A stretch of 64,000 bases of DNA from Rostratula benghalensis. Lineage: Eukaryota > Chordata > Aves > Charadriiformes > Rostratulidae. This document shows, piece after piece, positions 53,804-64,000 of the stretch (positions within the stretch are counted from its first letter, which is position 1; every line of letters starts with the position of its first letter). A program made the position numbers and the translations under genes. The DNA is taken from positions 1,622,086 to 1,686,085 of the forward strand of contig VXAI01000159.1 of the NCBI GenBank assembly GCA_013399305.1, written 5' to 3'. The notes below the pieces were generated by a model. The model did no database searches. It worked only from the letters and a program-made list of their open reading frames with translations, and was not told the DNA's origin.

Positions 53804-55110
53804 TTTGGCTGTACATAGACACCGCTTTTCCTTACAGCTTGAAAGGAAGATTAGAAGGGTATGTACAAGCAATCATCTGCTCTCCAGACTATTTCATTTG
53901 TCCTGCTCCATTATAGTCTTCAGGTATGGAGTGTAATACCTCTGCACAAATGAGGAACTGTGGAAGTGTTAATATGAATAAATGAATCTGAAGAATACAG
54001 CAGTGCATTTAGGCATAAAGATTCATTGGTGTGTTTTTCTTCCCTGTTTTTAATTTCAGCCCAAAGCTACCACACACCATCAGAGAACTTGTGGAGCAAA
54101 AAGTAACACCAGTGAAAATGCAGACCTATTCAGATTCCCAAAGCGCCTTATCTAACCTGTATAAATACAAAAAGGATTCAGAATTTTCCACCTCTTAAGT
54201 GTCACTTCTCAATGGACGTTACACCATGCTTCATTTATGATCATCTGTTCAAAACAGTTATCCACAATGTGTTCACAGACCCACAGATACAAGTTTTTCA
54301 AGAGTGCTGAATGTCAAGTCAGGTAATTCAAACTCAACTCATTCCTTCAGCCTGTCCTTTTGCCCCACTTACACTGACAGTATTTAATCACGGGACCACC
54401 TGCAGTTATTTCCAGGTGCATGTCATGCCAGATACTGAAGATGTTTTACTTTTTTTTTTTTTTTTAAATTCATGATTGACCTCATTTCATGTCCTTAATG
54501 CAAGCACACTGACAAGCCATCCTTGCATACCTCTTTCGAACCACAGCTTTGAGGCAAACTCACCAACTTCATCAAACTTTGAAATCACATTACGTTCCCA
54601 GAAATACCACAATGATGAAAGCCTCAATGAGAGAGAGTGAAACAGACTGAATCTACCACTTACAGAAAGAAACATAAATTTGGTCATCACACATTACACT
54701 GGCAGCAGCTGAACAATCATCAAGGAGGTAGCTCCAGATTGGAAGAGAATACAACATGACTTGCTCAAGAGACAGCCCCAATAAGACAGACTCCTGGAAG
54801 AAAGCTGAAAGCACCATACAGAGCACAGAGATGGTAGCTGAGTTCTACTGCATCATCAACTCTAGGGCATAAATGCATAGGAAACCAAACTTTGTTACTG
54901 CCATGTCTCAAAAAACAACCTGCCATCCTACCTGAAAAATATCCCTGCTATGGACTGGATTACTGGGTTGAAGAAAGAACTCTCCTTGTGGGTTTTTCAA
55001 AATCAGAGCAGAACACTAAGAGTGAACTTCACTGCATTCCAGTGCCTCCAAGACTAAAAAACCTTCACTAATCTGAAGGAAGAAATGCTTAATATTATTA
55101 TCATCATCAA

Positions 55111-55260
55111 TTTGGGAAGGTATTTTACTGCTCACTCACTCTCCTCATCTTTCAGGGCACAAAAAGTTGGTTTCCAGGTTAACACAGGGCTAGGTCTTGT
55201 CTTGACTCAGACTTCTAGTTACGAATGTAGTAAGTATAAATAAATACGTACTGTGGGACA
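55111..55260 (+). repeat. Unclassified duplicated segment, copy 2
   Basis: This 150-bp copy pairs with 52564-52700 and carries an extra 13 bases (ACTTCTAGTTACG) that copy 1 lacks. Direct orientation at about 2.55 kb offset fits either two insertions of one repeat family or a local duplication. The flanks outside the matched part do not align. Confidence 0.9.
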
Positions 55261-58200
55261 GACTTTTTGACAACCCATTTTAGAAATAAATGTTAAAAAA
55301 AAGAAAACCTGATATTATTGCAATGCAGAAAGAAACTTCTTTTCCTGTGTTTACACCAGCAAATTACTGGCTTCTCTTATTTTTTTGCTTCACCTTATTT
55401 TTAATCTTCACAGATTCTTTTGGATAAAGTCGGCTAAAAATCCTTCCGTGGCCACTAGAGAGTTAACTAATATTTCCCAGAGTTGGCAAACGTTCAGTCA
55501 AAAACCTGGCCAACTGCCTGTTGTTTACTGAAGCTAGGGAAGAAGCATCTGCAACATTACGAAAAGCATATTGTAAAAGGCAACACATGCAAATTAAACC
55601 TCTTGAGCTATGAGTAAATTGCTAGGAAAATTTATAACTCATTTAATAAAACTTGAAATAAATACATCGCCTTGGCTCTCAGGGAAAACAAAATATTTCC
55701 CATGATTCTATGTTCAAAAAATGATCATCAAACCAGATTTCTACAATTTGAATATAAAATCAAATAGCAATATAAAACAAATCTCCTTCCCCCCAACCCT
55801 TCTGTTCATGTCTTTAAACAACTTTGTGAGTAATTTCTGTGCCAAAGAACTTTCACTGATTCACGTGTCTTAGATTCACCTTTTGTATTACTCAATATTC
55901 TTTTTCAACAGCATATGTATCATCTGTACTGCTAACATTTCTTGAATTTGACTACTTTATTATGAAATAAAATGCCACTGTACATTTTCCCTGAGAAATA
56001 GGGGAGGTATTTATGAAAATGACACGGTCCTTTGAAGAGGCCATTCTTTTGCATTTCTGCAAGCGGTCCCAAGCAAACACGCTGAGAAACTGAAACCACT
56101 AAGATTTTCCTGGAGCCACACATCTTTTAGCCTGGAATACACACAATTCAGTCCCTAGTGTTTAGTCCAGCCCAAACCAGATGGCACACACATGTGCTAC
56201 TAAAAGTAGAATACACTTTTATATTATCTTGCAGATAAACCTATTACCTAACCTCACAACGTGAGTTTCACAAACTTCTCAATTTTCAGCCAGAATAGGG
56301 ACTGAAACCAGAGAAAGCTCCAAGAAAGATTATGCTACAAAGTCACAAAGTAATGCTGCGACCCATTGCTGTTACAGCAGATGTGGGGAATCTATGTCCC
56401 ATGCTGAAACTGTGCACAACATTCATTTCAAAATAACAGCGAAGACAAGCTTTTCAAGTTATTTCTGGGTAACACTAGAGCATGTCTTTAAATTTGTGGC
56501 CGGAGACATTTTTAAGACCTATTCCGAATGGAAAAGATTAATCTTGACTCCTTCACTTAGCTGCATTCTTCAAAAAATTTACTGGAATCTGCTGGCTTTT
56601 CCCCAGTATCTTCACTTCTCATCCCTAAAGGAGTAGGTAAATATCTCTGAGCCCTCTGAAAATCCTAGACTGTAACCCTTACTGGCTATCATCTAGAAGG
56701 TGCCTCCCTTCCCAGCACCAGTCTCCACAGGACCCACATTTAATAATTACTGCACACTGGTGGGTAACATGACAGCTCTCCTGATACATGACCCAGATAT
56801 AAAAGGCTTTGCCAGTGCAGCTGCCAGAATATCAGCCTTAGAATCAACTTCCTTGTGGACACGCAGCTTGTATCAATAAGAGATCTTTTGTGGGTACAAT
56901 TTTTTAGCAGTTTCCTGCTCAGAACAAGTTATATAGCAAGCAAGACTTCTTTATGATATGACTGTATTCACAATAAACAATTGGCCTACATAGCTGTGCC
57001 ATTTGCAAGCATTTAAAAAAAAAAAACAACTCTCACATAACTCATCACATACATAGTAAAAACAGCGCTTTTGCTTCATATAGCTATCCAAAACCACAAA
57101 AGAGATATTGTATATAGATTCTTGTAAACAAACAAGACTATAGCCATCAGTATAGACAATACAGAGCAATGGAATGCAAGTGATGTTTATTCAGCTTCAA
57201 ATATTGCTGTTAAACAGCTAGAAGGCCAGCTACTAGAATATGCTGATTTTCAAAGATCAATAGGTGATTACTTCGTATAAATGGAAAAATCCAGTGGCCA
57301 TCACATAGCACTCAAACTCATAGAGTTTGGTTGCTTTTTTTCCTAAAAATGATTTGTAATACATTTCATGCATAGGACTGACTGGAGAGGATGAAAAAAA
57401 TAATCTTCCTTTGGTGTTTTCTATCCCATTCTGTATCTTGCTGACACGAAAGCTGAATAGCCATTTCTCCTTTGCCAAATATGTATTTTATTTACTTACA
57501 ATATAATTGATGTGTCTTGCTTTCCATGAACACATAAAGCTCTTTCAAGGAAAATATAACTCAGATTCTTCTTACTATTGCTCTCAGCTCCTTGCTTGTC
57601 ATTTAAGCCCTGGGGTTTGACGGGAAATTAGTCATTTAAAAGGAAATTTGAAAAACAGTAAAACACTGGCAAAATATCATAAATACTGAATTGAGATCAA
57701 ATGTGCCGACAACCTTCAGTACTTACGTTTATGATAAAGAAAAATATTTCTAGATATATCTACCCCATTCTATATAATGCAAAAAAAAAATAAAAAAGTA
57801 AGACCCACAGGTAAACAGGTGCTTTTCTAACTTCTTATTGTACTTACAAAAATAAAAGCATAAAATGATTGTTTTAGACATAATGTTCAATGCCCTTTTT
57901 ACAATTCTCATATTTTGCCATCAATCACAGTCATCAAGATACTGTGACTGCTGTCTGCTGACTGACAACAGAAAGAGAAATTTAGAGGTGTGAGTAAAAT
58001 GACAGAGCTGTCATGGCTGCCTCAAAAATTACTCTTCTGAAGAAGGAGAGTGAAAACTTTTGAAGAAAAAATGCAGACAGCACTGATGTCCCTGTCATTT
58101 TGTGAGGTAGGGGTTACTAAAAGCTTAAGGGGAAAGAAAAAAAGTTGTCCAAAACTTTGCCTTCTACTCTTAACAAAACCTCATAATATTTTTATGAAGT

Positions 58201-59247
58201 TGTTTGGTTTGTTCGGGGGTTGTTTTTTTTTTTTTCCTTCTCTTGAAACTACTACAATAACTAAGGCTGCACTGATAAATATATGACCTGATCCTGAAAA
58301 AAATTACAACTTTCATTAGCATTATGAATGCTGACCACCTCATTGAATTAGGAGTTATGTACATGAACTAATACATCAAATCTACTGGTCAGTATTGGAT
58401 CTGATACACAGAAAGCGAAAAATTAGTTCAATCCCACATTCTATAGTCAATAAATAAAAAAGAAGAACAAAAATTCACAATTCCCCCTATTTTTTTAAAA
58501 GGAAAAAGGAAGTTAAATAAATAAATAAATAAATAAAAGATAGGCATACAAAACACCCCAGAAACAAATTGGCCTTTAACTAGCACATACTCGTATGCTG
58601 CGATTTCAAAGTCATGGCTAAATCCTGAGTAAGAATTATACACTGGACTATTTTCCCTATAGAAATAATAGTCAGCAGCCATTACTTTCCAAAGTTTGCC
58701 TTCCTATATAATCATGTCATAAAACATCAAGCCAAACTTCATTGAATCAAAAAAGGTGCAATATACAATGCACACATGTCATGACACTCTTCTCCACTAC
58801 ACTCTTAAATACTTTAACTGGCAAATCAATTCAAGAATATTTGCAGAATGACTTTATTAATGTTGCTCCTGATCTATCAGGCAGATCAGATTTGCTCTGA
58901 TGTCTTAGCTAAACTCCAGTTTCGTGGCTGCCACTTTTCAGTGCCCACTTCTTACTCCAAGGAAGTGATTATCAAACTTCAAATTTTGAACATGACTACT
59001 TTTTCACAGAATTAGCATCAGGATTAACACTTATTACTATTTTTCCACAAAATACTAAATGGGACATATATCCACTCAAGTCTGCAATATAATACAGTAT
59101 TGACATGATGGCAATGCTCCCTACCTGCATGTTAGTGTGCTGTCCTCGCAAACAGAAGATCAGAATCTATTACATGTCAGTGCCCCCCTTTTTCCCCAGT
59201 TCCAATGTCCAAATAATAATCAGGAAGTTCACAAAACTGTCTTAAGA
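55261..59247. other. LRMDA intronic sequence, no gene seen
   Basis: About 4 kb of unique AT-rich sequence. A (TAAA)n run at 58514-58538 is the only clear repeat. Reading frames of 60-84 codons are unremarkable. Confidence 0.55.
58514..58538. repeat. (TAAA)n microsatellite
   Basis: Six tandem TAAA units. Confidence 0.9.
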
Positions 59248-60318
59248 TTACAGAGTTCATATAATTGTTTCAGTTGGAAGAGACCTTAAAGATCATCTAG
59301 TTCCAACATCCCTGTCCTGGGCAGGGATATCACCCACCACAACCAGGTTGCTCAAAGCCCCATCCAGCCTGGTCCTGAACACTCCCAAGGATGGGACATC
59401 CACATCTTCTACAGGCAACCTCTTCCAGTGCCTCACCACCCTCAGAGTGAAGAATTTCTTCCTAATATCTAATCTAAATCTCCCCTCTTTCAGTTTAAAG
59501 CTGTTACCCCTCATCCTATTGCTACTCCCTGATAAAGAGTCCCTCTTCATCTTTCCTGTAGCCCATCCTCTTAAGTACTGGAAAATTGCTATAAGGTTTC
59601 CCCAGAGCCTTCTCTTCTCCAGGCTGAACAATCCCAACTCTCTCAGCCATAGGAGAGGCACTCCAGCCCTCTGATCATTTCCATAGACCTCCACTGAACC
59701 CATTCTGTCCAAGTCCTCCTTATGTTGGGGCTCCCAGAGCTGGGTGCAGTACTCCAGGTGGGGTCTCACCAAAGCGGAGTGAGGGGCAGAATCACCTCCC
59801 TCAACCTACTGACCACGCTTCTTTCTGTTCAGCTTTCTGGGCTATGAGCATACATTGCCAGATCATGCTGAGTTTTTCATCCACCAACACCTCCAGGTCC
59901 TTATCCTCAGGGCTGCTCTCAAACTGTTCTCCACCCAATTGTATTTGTGCTTGGGATTGCCCAGATCTATGTGCAGGAGGACCTTGCACTTGACCTCGAT
60001 GAACTTCATGAGGTTTGCATAGGCCCACCTCCAGGTCACTCTGGATGGTATCTCTTCCCTCCAGTATGTACCATATAATTTTGTGTAAACGTAGCAAACT
60101 TGTTGAGAATGCACTTAATCCCGCTGTCCATGTCACTAATAAAGATGTTAAGCAGCACCCATCCCAGTACCAGCTCCTGAGGAACACCACTCATCACTGC
60201 TCACCACTTGAACAGTGAGCCACTGACCACATCTCTTGGAATTCCTTATCCACCAAGTGGTCTAACCATTAAATCTATGTCTCTCCAATTTAGAGAGTTT
60301 TGTTCTATTTGTGACAAA
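59248..60318 (-). mobile_element. CR1 LINE, 5'-truncated, about 1.07 kb
   Basis: The left edge on the plus strand (CAGTTGGAAGAGACC, then TAAAGATCATCTAGTTCCAAC) is the reverse complement of a CR1 3' end, with a decayed octamer tail just before it. The block then runs through the CR1 ORF2 carboxyl-terminal region. It fades after CTCTCCAATTTAGAGAG, a standard CR1 antisense landmark. It is the longest transposon in the window and stands out as GC-richer than the surrounding intron. The element has lost the 5' UTR, ORF1 and most of the endonuclease and polymerase. Confidence 0.95.
59293..60140 (-). pseudogene. Decayed CR1 ORF2 (reverse transcriptase C-terminal part)
   Basis: Three CR1-like protein blocks appear in order on the minus strand but not in one frame. 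Near 60030 the block WAYANLMKF...NPKHKY lies in one frame. The next block, LGGEQFESSPEDKDLEVLVDEKL (about 59935-59865), lies in another frame. VRPHLEYCTQLW onward (from 59772) returns to the first, with LRELGLFSLEKRRL and GRFRLDIRKKFF following. The return to frame implies at least two compensating small indels. This is the non-functional coding remnant of an old insertion, not a host gene. Confidence 0.9.
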
Positions 60319-63300
60319 ATGACTACCATATGTAATTGATTTTTTTTTCCTGTTTTTTAAAGGGAGATCTTGTCTAACACTACTCCAAACACAGGAGAGT
60401 GGATTGTAATTGTAGCCTGTTATATTAAAGTAGTTCACCTCTTAGTACCTCATTTTCCTCATTTTTAAATGGGCACAGACTTCCTTGCCAAGTGCACTGA
60501 GATTTGCTGACAACACAAATGTGCTGTACAACAAGCATGTACTCCTTTTTGCTGGGGTTGGCAATTGCACTCATTGCTGATTTGTTTACTCTGGCATCTT
60601 AATGCCACACAAGCAATAAGGACTTTGGACACTGCCCACTTGTCAAACACATCCTGCATATAATCTCTTTAATTGCAGGAAAGGCATTGAGAACCAGCTG
60701 TGAAAACTTGTCTGATATCAAGTTATAAAAGTGGAGAACAGTAAAACGAAGGCAAGTTCCAGTTTAAGTAGTTTCCATAGGGTCTGGGATAGACATAAAT
60801 GCCAGACTAGGAAACCACTTCACAGCATGTGAAATGCTCTTTTTGTTAGAACCACAAACTTCTACTAGATTGCTGATTGATGTAACGCTTGGGTTAGAAA
60901 CACACAGCATGAAATTCCATTTCCAGGGAGGAAAGGGAAGTTCTTGATGACACTGGTGAAAGAGTGATAAAAGCCTCACTCAAAGCCTCCATTTTAGTAT
61001 CAGATTGTGGGAAACTTCCATTTAAACAGCCCAACAAAGCCCATTAGCCATCAATCTACAAGCACCAAATAAACCCTTAACACCTCCAAGAGATTACAAC
61101 ATAATCATCTAACGAATGTGATTAGAATCACACTGATGCAGATGCTGATAAAGATCAGAGGAAAGCTGTAAACAGGGGAAATTTCCTCTCAACTGGCTTA
61201 AAGCAGCTCTACAATGAAACTGCCCCTCTTCCAGCCTCACCTCCACACTTACCTGCCGATGTACAGGAAGAACAAATCTTACCTCGCAGTAAAGACAAAA
61301 AAAGGCCAAAAAGAAGGGAGGGGAAGTAAATGTTTTTGACTGGCTTTCAACAGCTAGGACAAAGCTTTTCTAGCATTCATGCGTCACCACCAGGTTTTCA
61401 CAACTAGGACATTATTACTACATTCTTAAAAGTAACTGAGATATTTTAGCAGAACAACATCAGATTACAGTGAATAGTAGAATCTCATTCCAACATGATG
61501 TCCACTCCTTTATGTGGACAAACAACATATTTGAAGAAAAAAAAAAAAAAAACAAACCCAAAAAAAGGACTTTCAAGTCTGATTCAAGATTTTCTATCAG
61601 AAGTTTTTGGTGACTGGGTTGGTGAGCAAGAGGAAAAAGAAGTATGGTTTGGGATTTTTAGGTGGGGAGATAGGGAGAACAAAATTTATATCTTTTTGAA
61701 AGATAAACCAGTTTTAGTCTTGGCTGTCCAAGATATTTGCAGTTCATGAAGAACAATGTTTATTTGGGACGTGAAAAACTGATACCTGCAAAACTGCAAG
61801 TACCATAACAAATTAACTTTCAAGTCGTAATTCTAGCACACACAAACACAAGATTAGCTTTGGGATCTGAGCAGCCACATCAGTTGCAGCTCAGTTGTCT
61901 ACTCATTCCTTTTGTCAAAGCTTTTCCCTCTGGCTGGGGAGGATAGCAAAGCTTATCTCCCCCATTCACTGTTTAAACATCTTAGAAGAAACACATTTGT
62001 TATGGACTGAATATTGACATTCCAGAGCCTGTGCTTTGGTTGCTAAGACAGATGCCAAATACCCTATTCTGTTAGCCCTTCTATGGTGTTTGGGGACAGA
62101 GCCATATCCATTGATTGTCATGAATCCACCGAAATCATCCTAAGTAACATTATCATCTGAACTTAGGCAGGGGAGATTCTTTTAGAAGAAGAATTGTCCC
62201 CTTAAGACAGACAAAAAGTTGTATAGTTGACAACTAGATTTCCAGCTTTACTGTAACTGTCATACAGGTCAAAATATCTGATTAGACACATCTACTATGT
62301 CCAAAACTATTCAAGATTCTATTCACACCTTCATTCTCAAAGACACCTAAATAATTGCCACACTGTTTATTGTAAGGTACGCTCAGACCAGACATTAAAA
62401 ATGGTGATCTAATTTATGTAGGCTTGAAAGAAAGTGATCTCACTTAAACCAAGCATCTATTGTCCGGTTTCAGTCTGTGTTAATTGCAAAGGTGTTAACG
62501 GCTGTTCACCAAGAAACAGACTAACATGACCCACTCGATCCGTAGCCAACTGAACACCTTTAATAAGCTGGGCTCAGTAGCACCAGCTGTGAAAAAAACC
62601 CTGTATGTTTTCCCTCCATCTCTTCTTCTAGAAATATAAAACATGAATTTATTTGTCATATGGAACATCTGTAGCATTTTCTATCCTAGAAGGGAACAAA
62701 ACTTAAATTTACTTTCCTAACATAGCATTATTCAGAGGAATGCATAACACAGTTTTACTACTACTTCGCTCTGTGTTGGTCTCTCTCCTTGGGGAAGCCT
62801 TCAAAGCAGATTCTCTCCTACATACACTTTGTATGCTAATACACAATTAAAAAGAATGCCAGTTTTCTTTTGTATTTGCAGATGTCTTGCTGTTAGATAT
62901 ATTGGCAAGTTGATGCAGAGGATCGAGCTGAAAACCAGGCTGCTTTCTCTTAATCATTATTATGAATACTTAATAAATGAACCGGATACCATATTCTGTG
63001 CTGTTTTTATCCATGAAATCCATCTTTATTAGTACCTTTCACATTTTTGGAGGACTAAATTTCAAAGTTCAAAGGTTAACTTGTCTTGTTTTGGTATTGA
63101 ACATGAAGCAACTTCTTATTGCTTTTGGCAAAGTGGAGTCTTCCTCTACTGGAAGTAAATGGAACCTATCAGGAATCAAATGCCATAATTCAGAAATGGG
63201 GTCAGAAAATCACAATGTCCATATCATGCTGTGCAGCACAGCTTGGATATCAGCTCTGATAAATTACAATAGGTCAGAGTAAGCATTGTAGTCTGAGAAC

Positions 63301-63431
63301 ACAGCAGTTCTCACAATGAAAACTGAAACACATCAGAAAAAGTATTAGCAATCACAGATTTGCTTGTTTGCTTTCACATTGCCACCATTTCTGATAGTTA
63401 TGCTTATTTCAGTCAGCTATATAAAATATAT
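60319..63431. other. Intronic sequence between two transposons, no gene seen
   Basis: About 3.1 kb of unique sequence. It has a 16-A tract at 61537-61552 and otherwise no repeat, exon or RNA gene that I can support. Confidence 0.55.
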
Positions 63432-64000
63432 CGTATTTGGCTTGAGTGGCAAGGGTTTGGTAGCAGGGGGGGCTTCTGTAAGAAGCTGCTAGAATCTTCC
63501 CACATGCCTGAAAGAGTCAGTGCCAGCCAGCTCCAAGACAGATCTGCCACTGGCCAAGGTTGAGCCCATCAGCAACAGTGGCAGCACCTCTGAGATAATG
63601 TACTTAAGACAGGGGAAAAACTGTGCAACAGCTACTACAGCCAGAGAAAGAATTGAGAATATATGGGCGAAACAACTCTGCAGATGCCAAGGTCAGTGAA
63701 GAAAAAGAGGGAGGAGGTGTTCCGTGGAGGTTAATAGTGAAGCAAATATCCCACCTGCAGCCCATGAAGGACCCCACACTGGAACAAGTGGCTGCTCAAA
63801 GGAGGCTGCTCCAGTGGAGCAGTCTCCAGGCAGGACCTGTGACCCCGTAGAGAGGAATCCACGCTGGAGCAGGTTTGCTGGAAGGATTTGTAACCCCATG
63901 GGGGACCCACACTGGAGCAATCTATTCCTGAAGGACTGGCACCTGGTGGAAGGAATCCATGCTGGAGCAGTTTGTGAGTTATTGCAGCCTTTGGGAAGGA
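63432..64000 (+). mobile_element. Avian ERV-derived repeat (probably ERVL-like), cut by window end
   Basis: From GGCAAGGGTTTGGTAGCAGG, through AAGCTGCTAGAATCTTCCC, to the repeated ACCCAC...CTGGAGCAG modules, this matches a multicopy sequence I associate with avian endogenous retroviruses. Family assignment is from memory and uncertain. A weak TATA-like stretch (ATAATGTACTTAAG, 63594-63607) could be the LTR promoter region. The right part is internally repetitive with a period near 49 bp. No intact viral gene is present in the visible part. The left edge is approximate. Confidence 0.6.
63779..63970 (+). repeat. Array of degenerate units with about 49-bp period inside the ERV-like repeat
   Basis: The word CTGGAGCAG or a close variant starts at 63779, 63814, 63864, 63912 and 63962, giving spacings of 35, 50, 48 and 50. 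Each is preceded by a GACC-type GTGG/CATGG...CCACxCTGG module. The following GAAGGA and ATTGCAGCC suggest the array continues beyond the window. Confidence 0.75.

Larger units (their letters stand above)
52701..55110. other. Intronic spacer between the two duplicate copies, no gene seen
   Basis: Unique sequence, apart from an RFX-type X-box (53417-53429) and homopolymer tracts T15C7 (53782-53803) and T16 (54450-54465). No terminal repeats bracket it convincingly. Confidence 0.5.

Noticed and set aside
52701..55110. Possibility that the duplicated segments are LTRs of a 2.7-kb element
   Set aside because: The copies lack TG...CA ends. The interval shows no primer-binding site, polypurine tract or gag/pol-like coding, and the insert looks like ordinary intron.
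59348..59674. 108-codon plus-strand frame within the CR1 element
   Set aside because: It is the antisense shadow of the CR1 ORF2 remnant.
1..64000. tRNA, rRNA, CRISPR array or phage/plasmid-type system
   Set aside because: No cloverleaf, rRNA core sequence or regularly spaced spacer array was seen. The composition and repeats are those of a bird nuclear genome.

Overview
This window looks like bird nuclear DNA. It is AT-rich, sparse in long reading frames and rich in short A/T tracts. Its recognisable interspersed repeats are 5'-truncated CR1 LINE pieces, including the typical octamer-type CR1 3' tail, and an avian-type endogenous retrovirus (ERV)-derived sequence at the right edge. No bacterial-style gene, operon, rRNA, tRNA or CRISPR array is visible. 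The species cannot be fixed from the sequence alone.

The only protein-coding sequence I can support is one 127-bp exon on the minus strand (11261-11387). It encodes leucine-rich-repeat sequence containing [10 protein letters not shown] and HTLTLNKNQ, which I recognise as LRMDA (C10orf11), the leucine-rich melanocyte differentiation-associated protein. In mammals this is a very large gene, so most of the window is best read as two long LRMDA introns. Coordinates above 11387 are upstream of the exon and coordinates below 11261 are downstream. The exon has a normal AG acceptor with a polypyrimidine tract. Its donor reads ATATCCTTT, a perfect match to the minor-spliceosome (U12-type, AT-AC) 5' splice-site consensus, and this is the most interesting gene-structure signal here.

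Layout. 1-6840: unique intronic sequence with simple repeats. 6841-6985: CR1 fragment (minus). 6986-11250: unique sequence. 11261-11387: LRMDA exon. 11388-17466: upstream intron with a CpG-retaining block near 13 kb, a 22-A tract and a 5-base assembly gap at the apex of a perfect 12-bp inverted repeat. 17467-17513: probable CR1 3' tail (plus). 17514-28340: intron with a candidate regulatory element near 26.5 kb. 28341-28465: short CR1 3' end (minus). 28466-59247: long unique intron containing an unclassified segment of about 140 bp present twice (52564-52700 and 55111-55260, direct orientation). 59248-60318: about 1.07 kb of CR1 with a decayed ORF2 (minus). 60319-63431: unique sequence. 63432-64000: ERV-like repeat with an internal array of about 49-bp period that runs off the window.

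The remaining reading frames of 60-150 codons show no family resemblance and no splice-site support, and they lie in AT-rich intron. I treat them as chance. No wholly new multigene system is visible. The points most worth checking are the U12 splice site, the duplicated unclassified segment, the periodic ERV array and a few dense regulatory-motif clusters.
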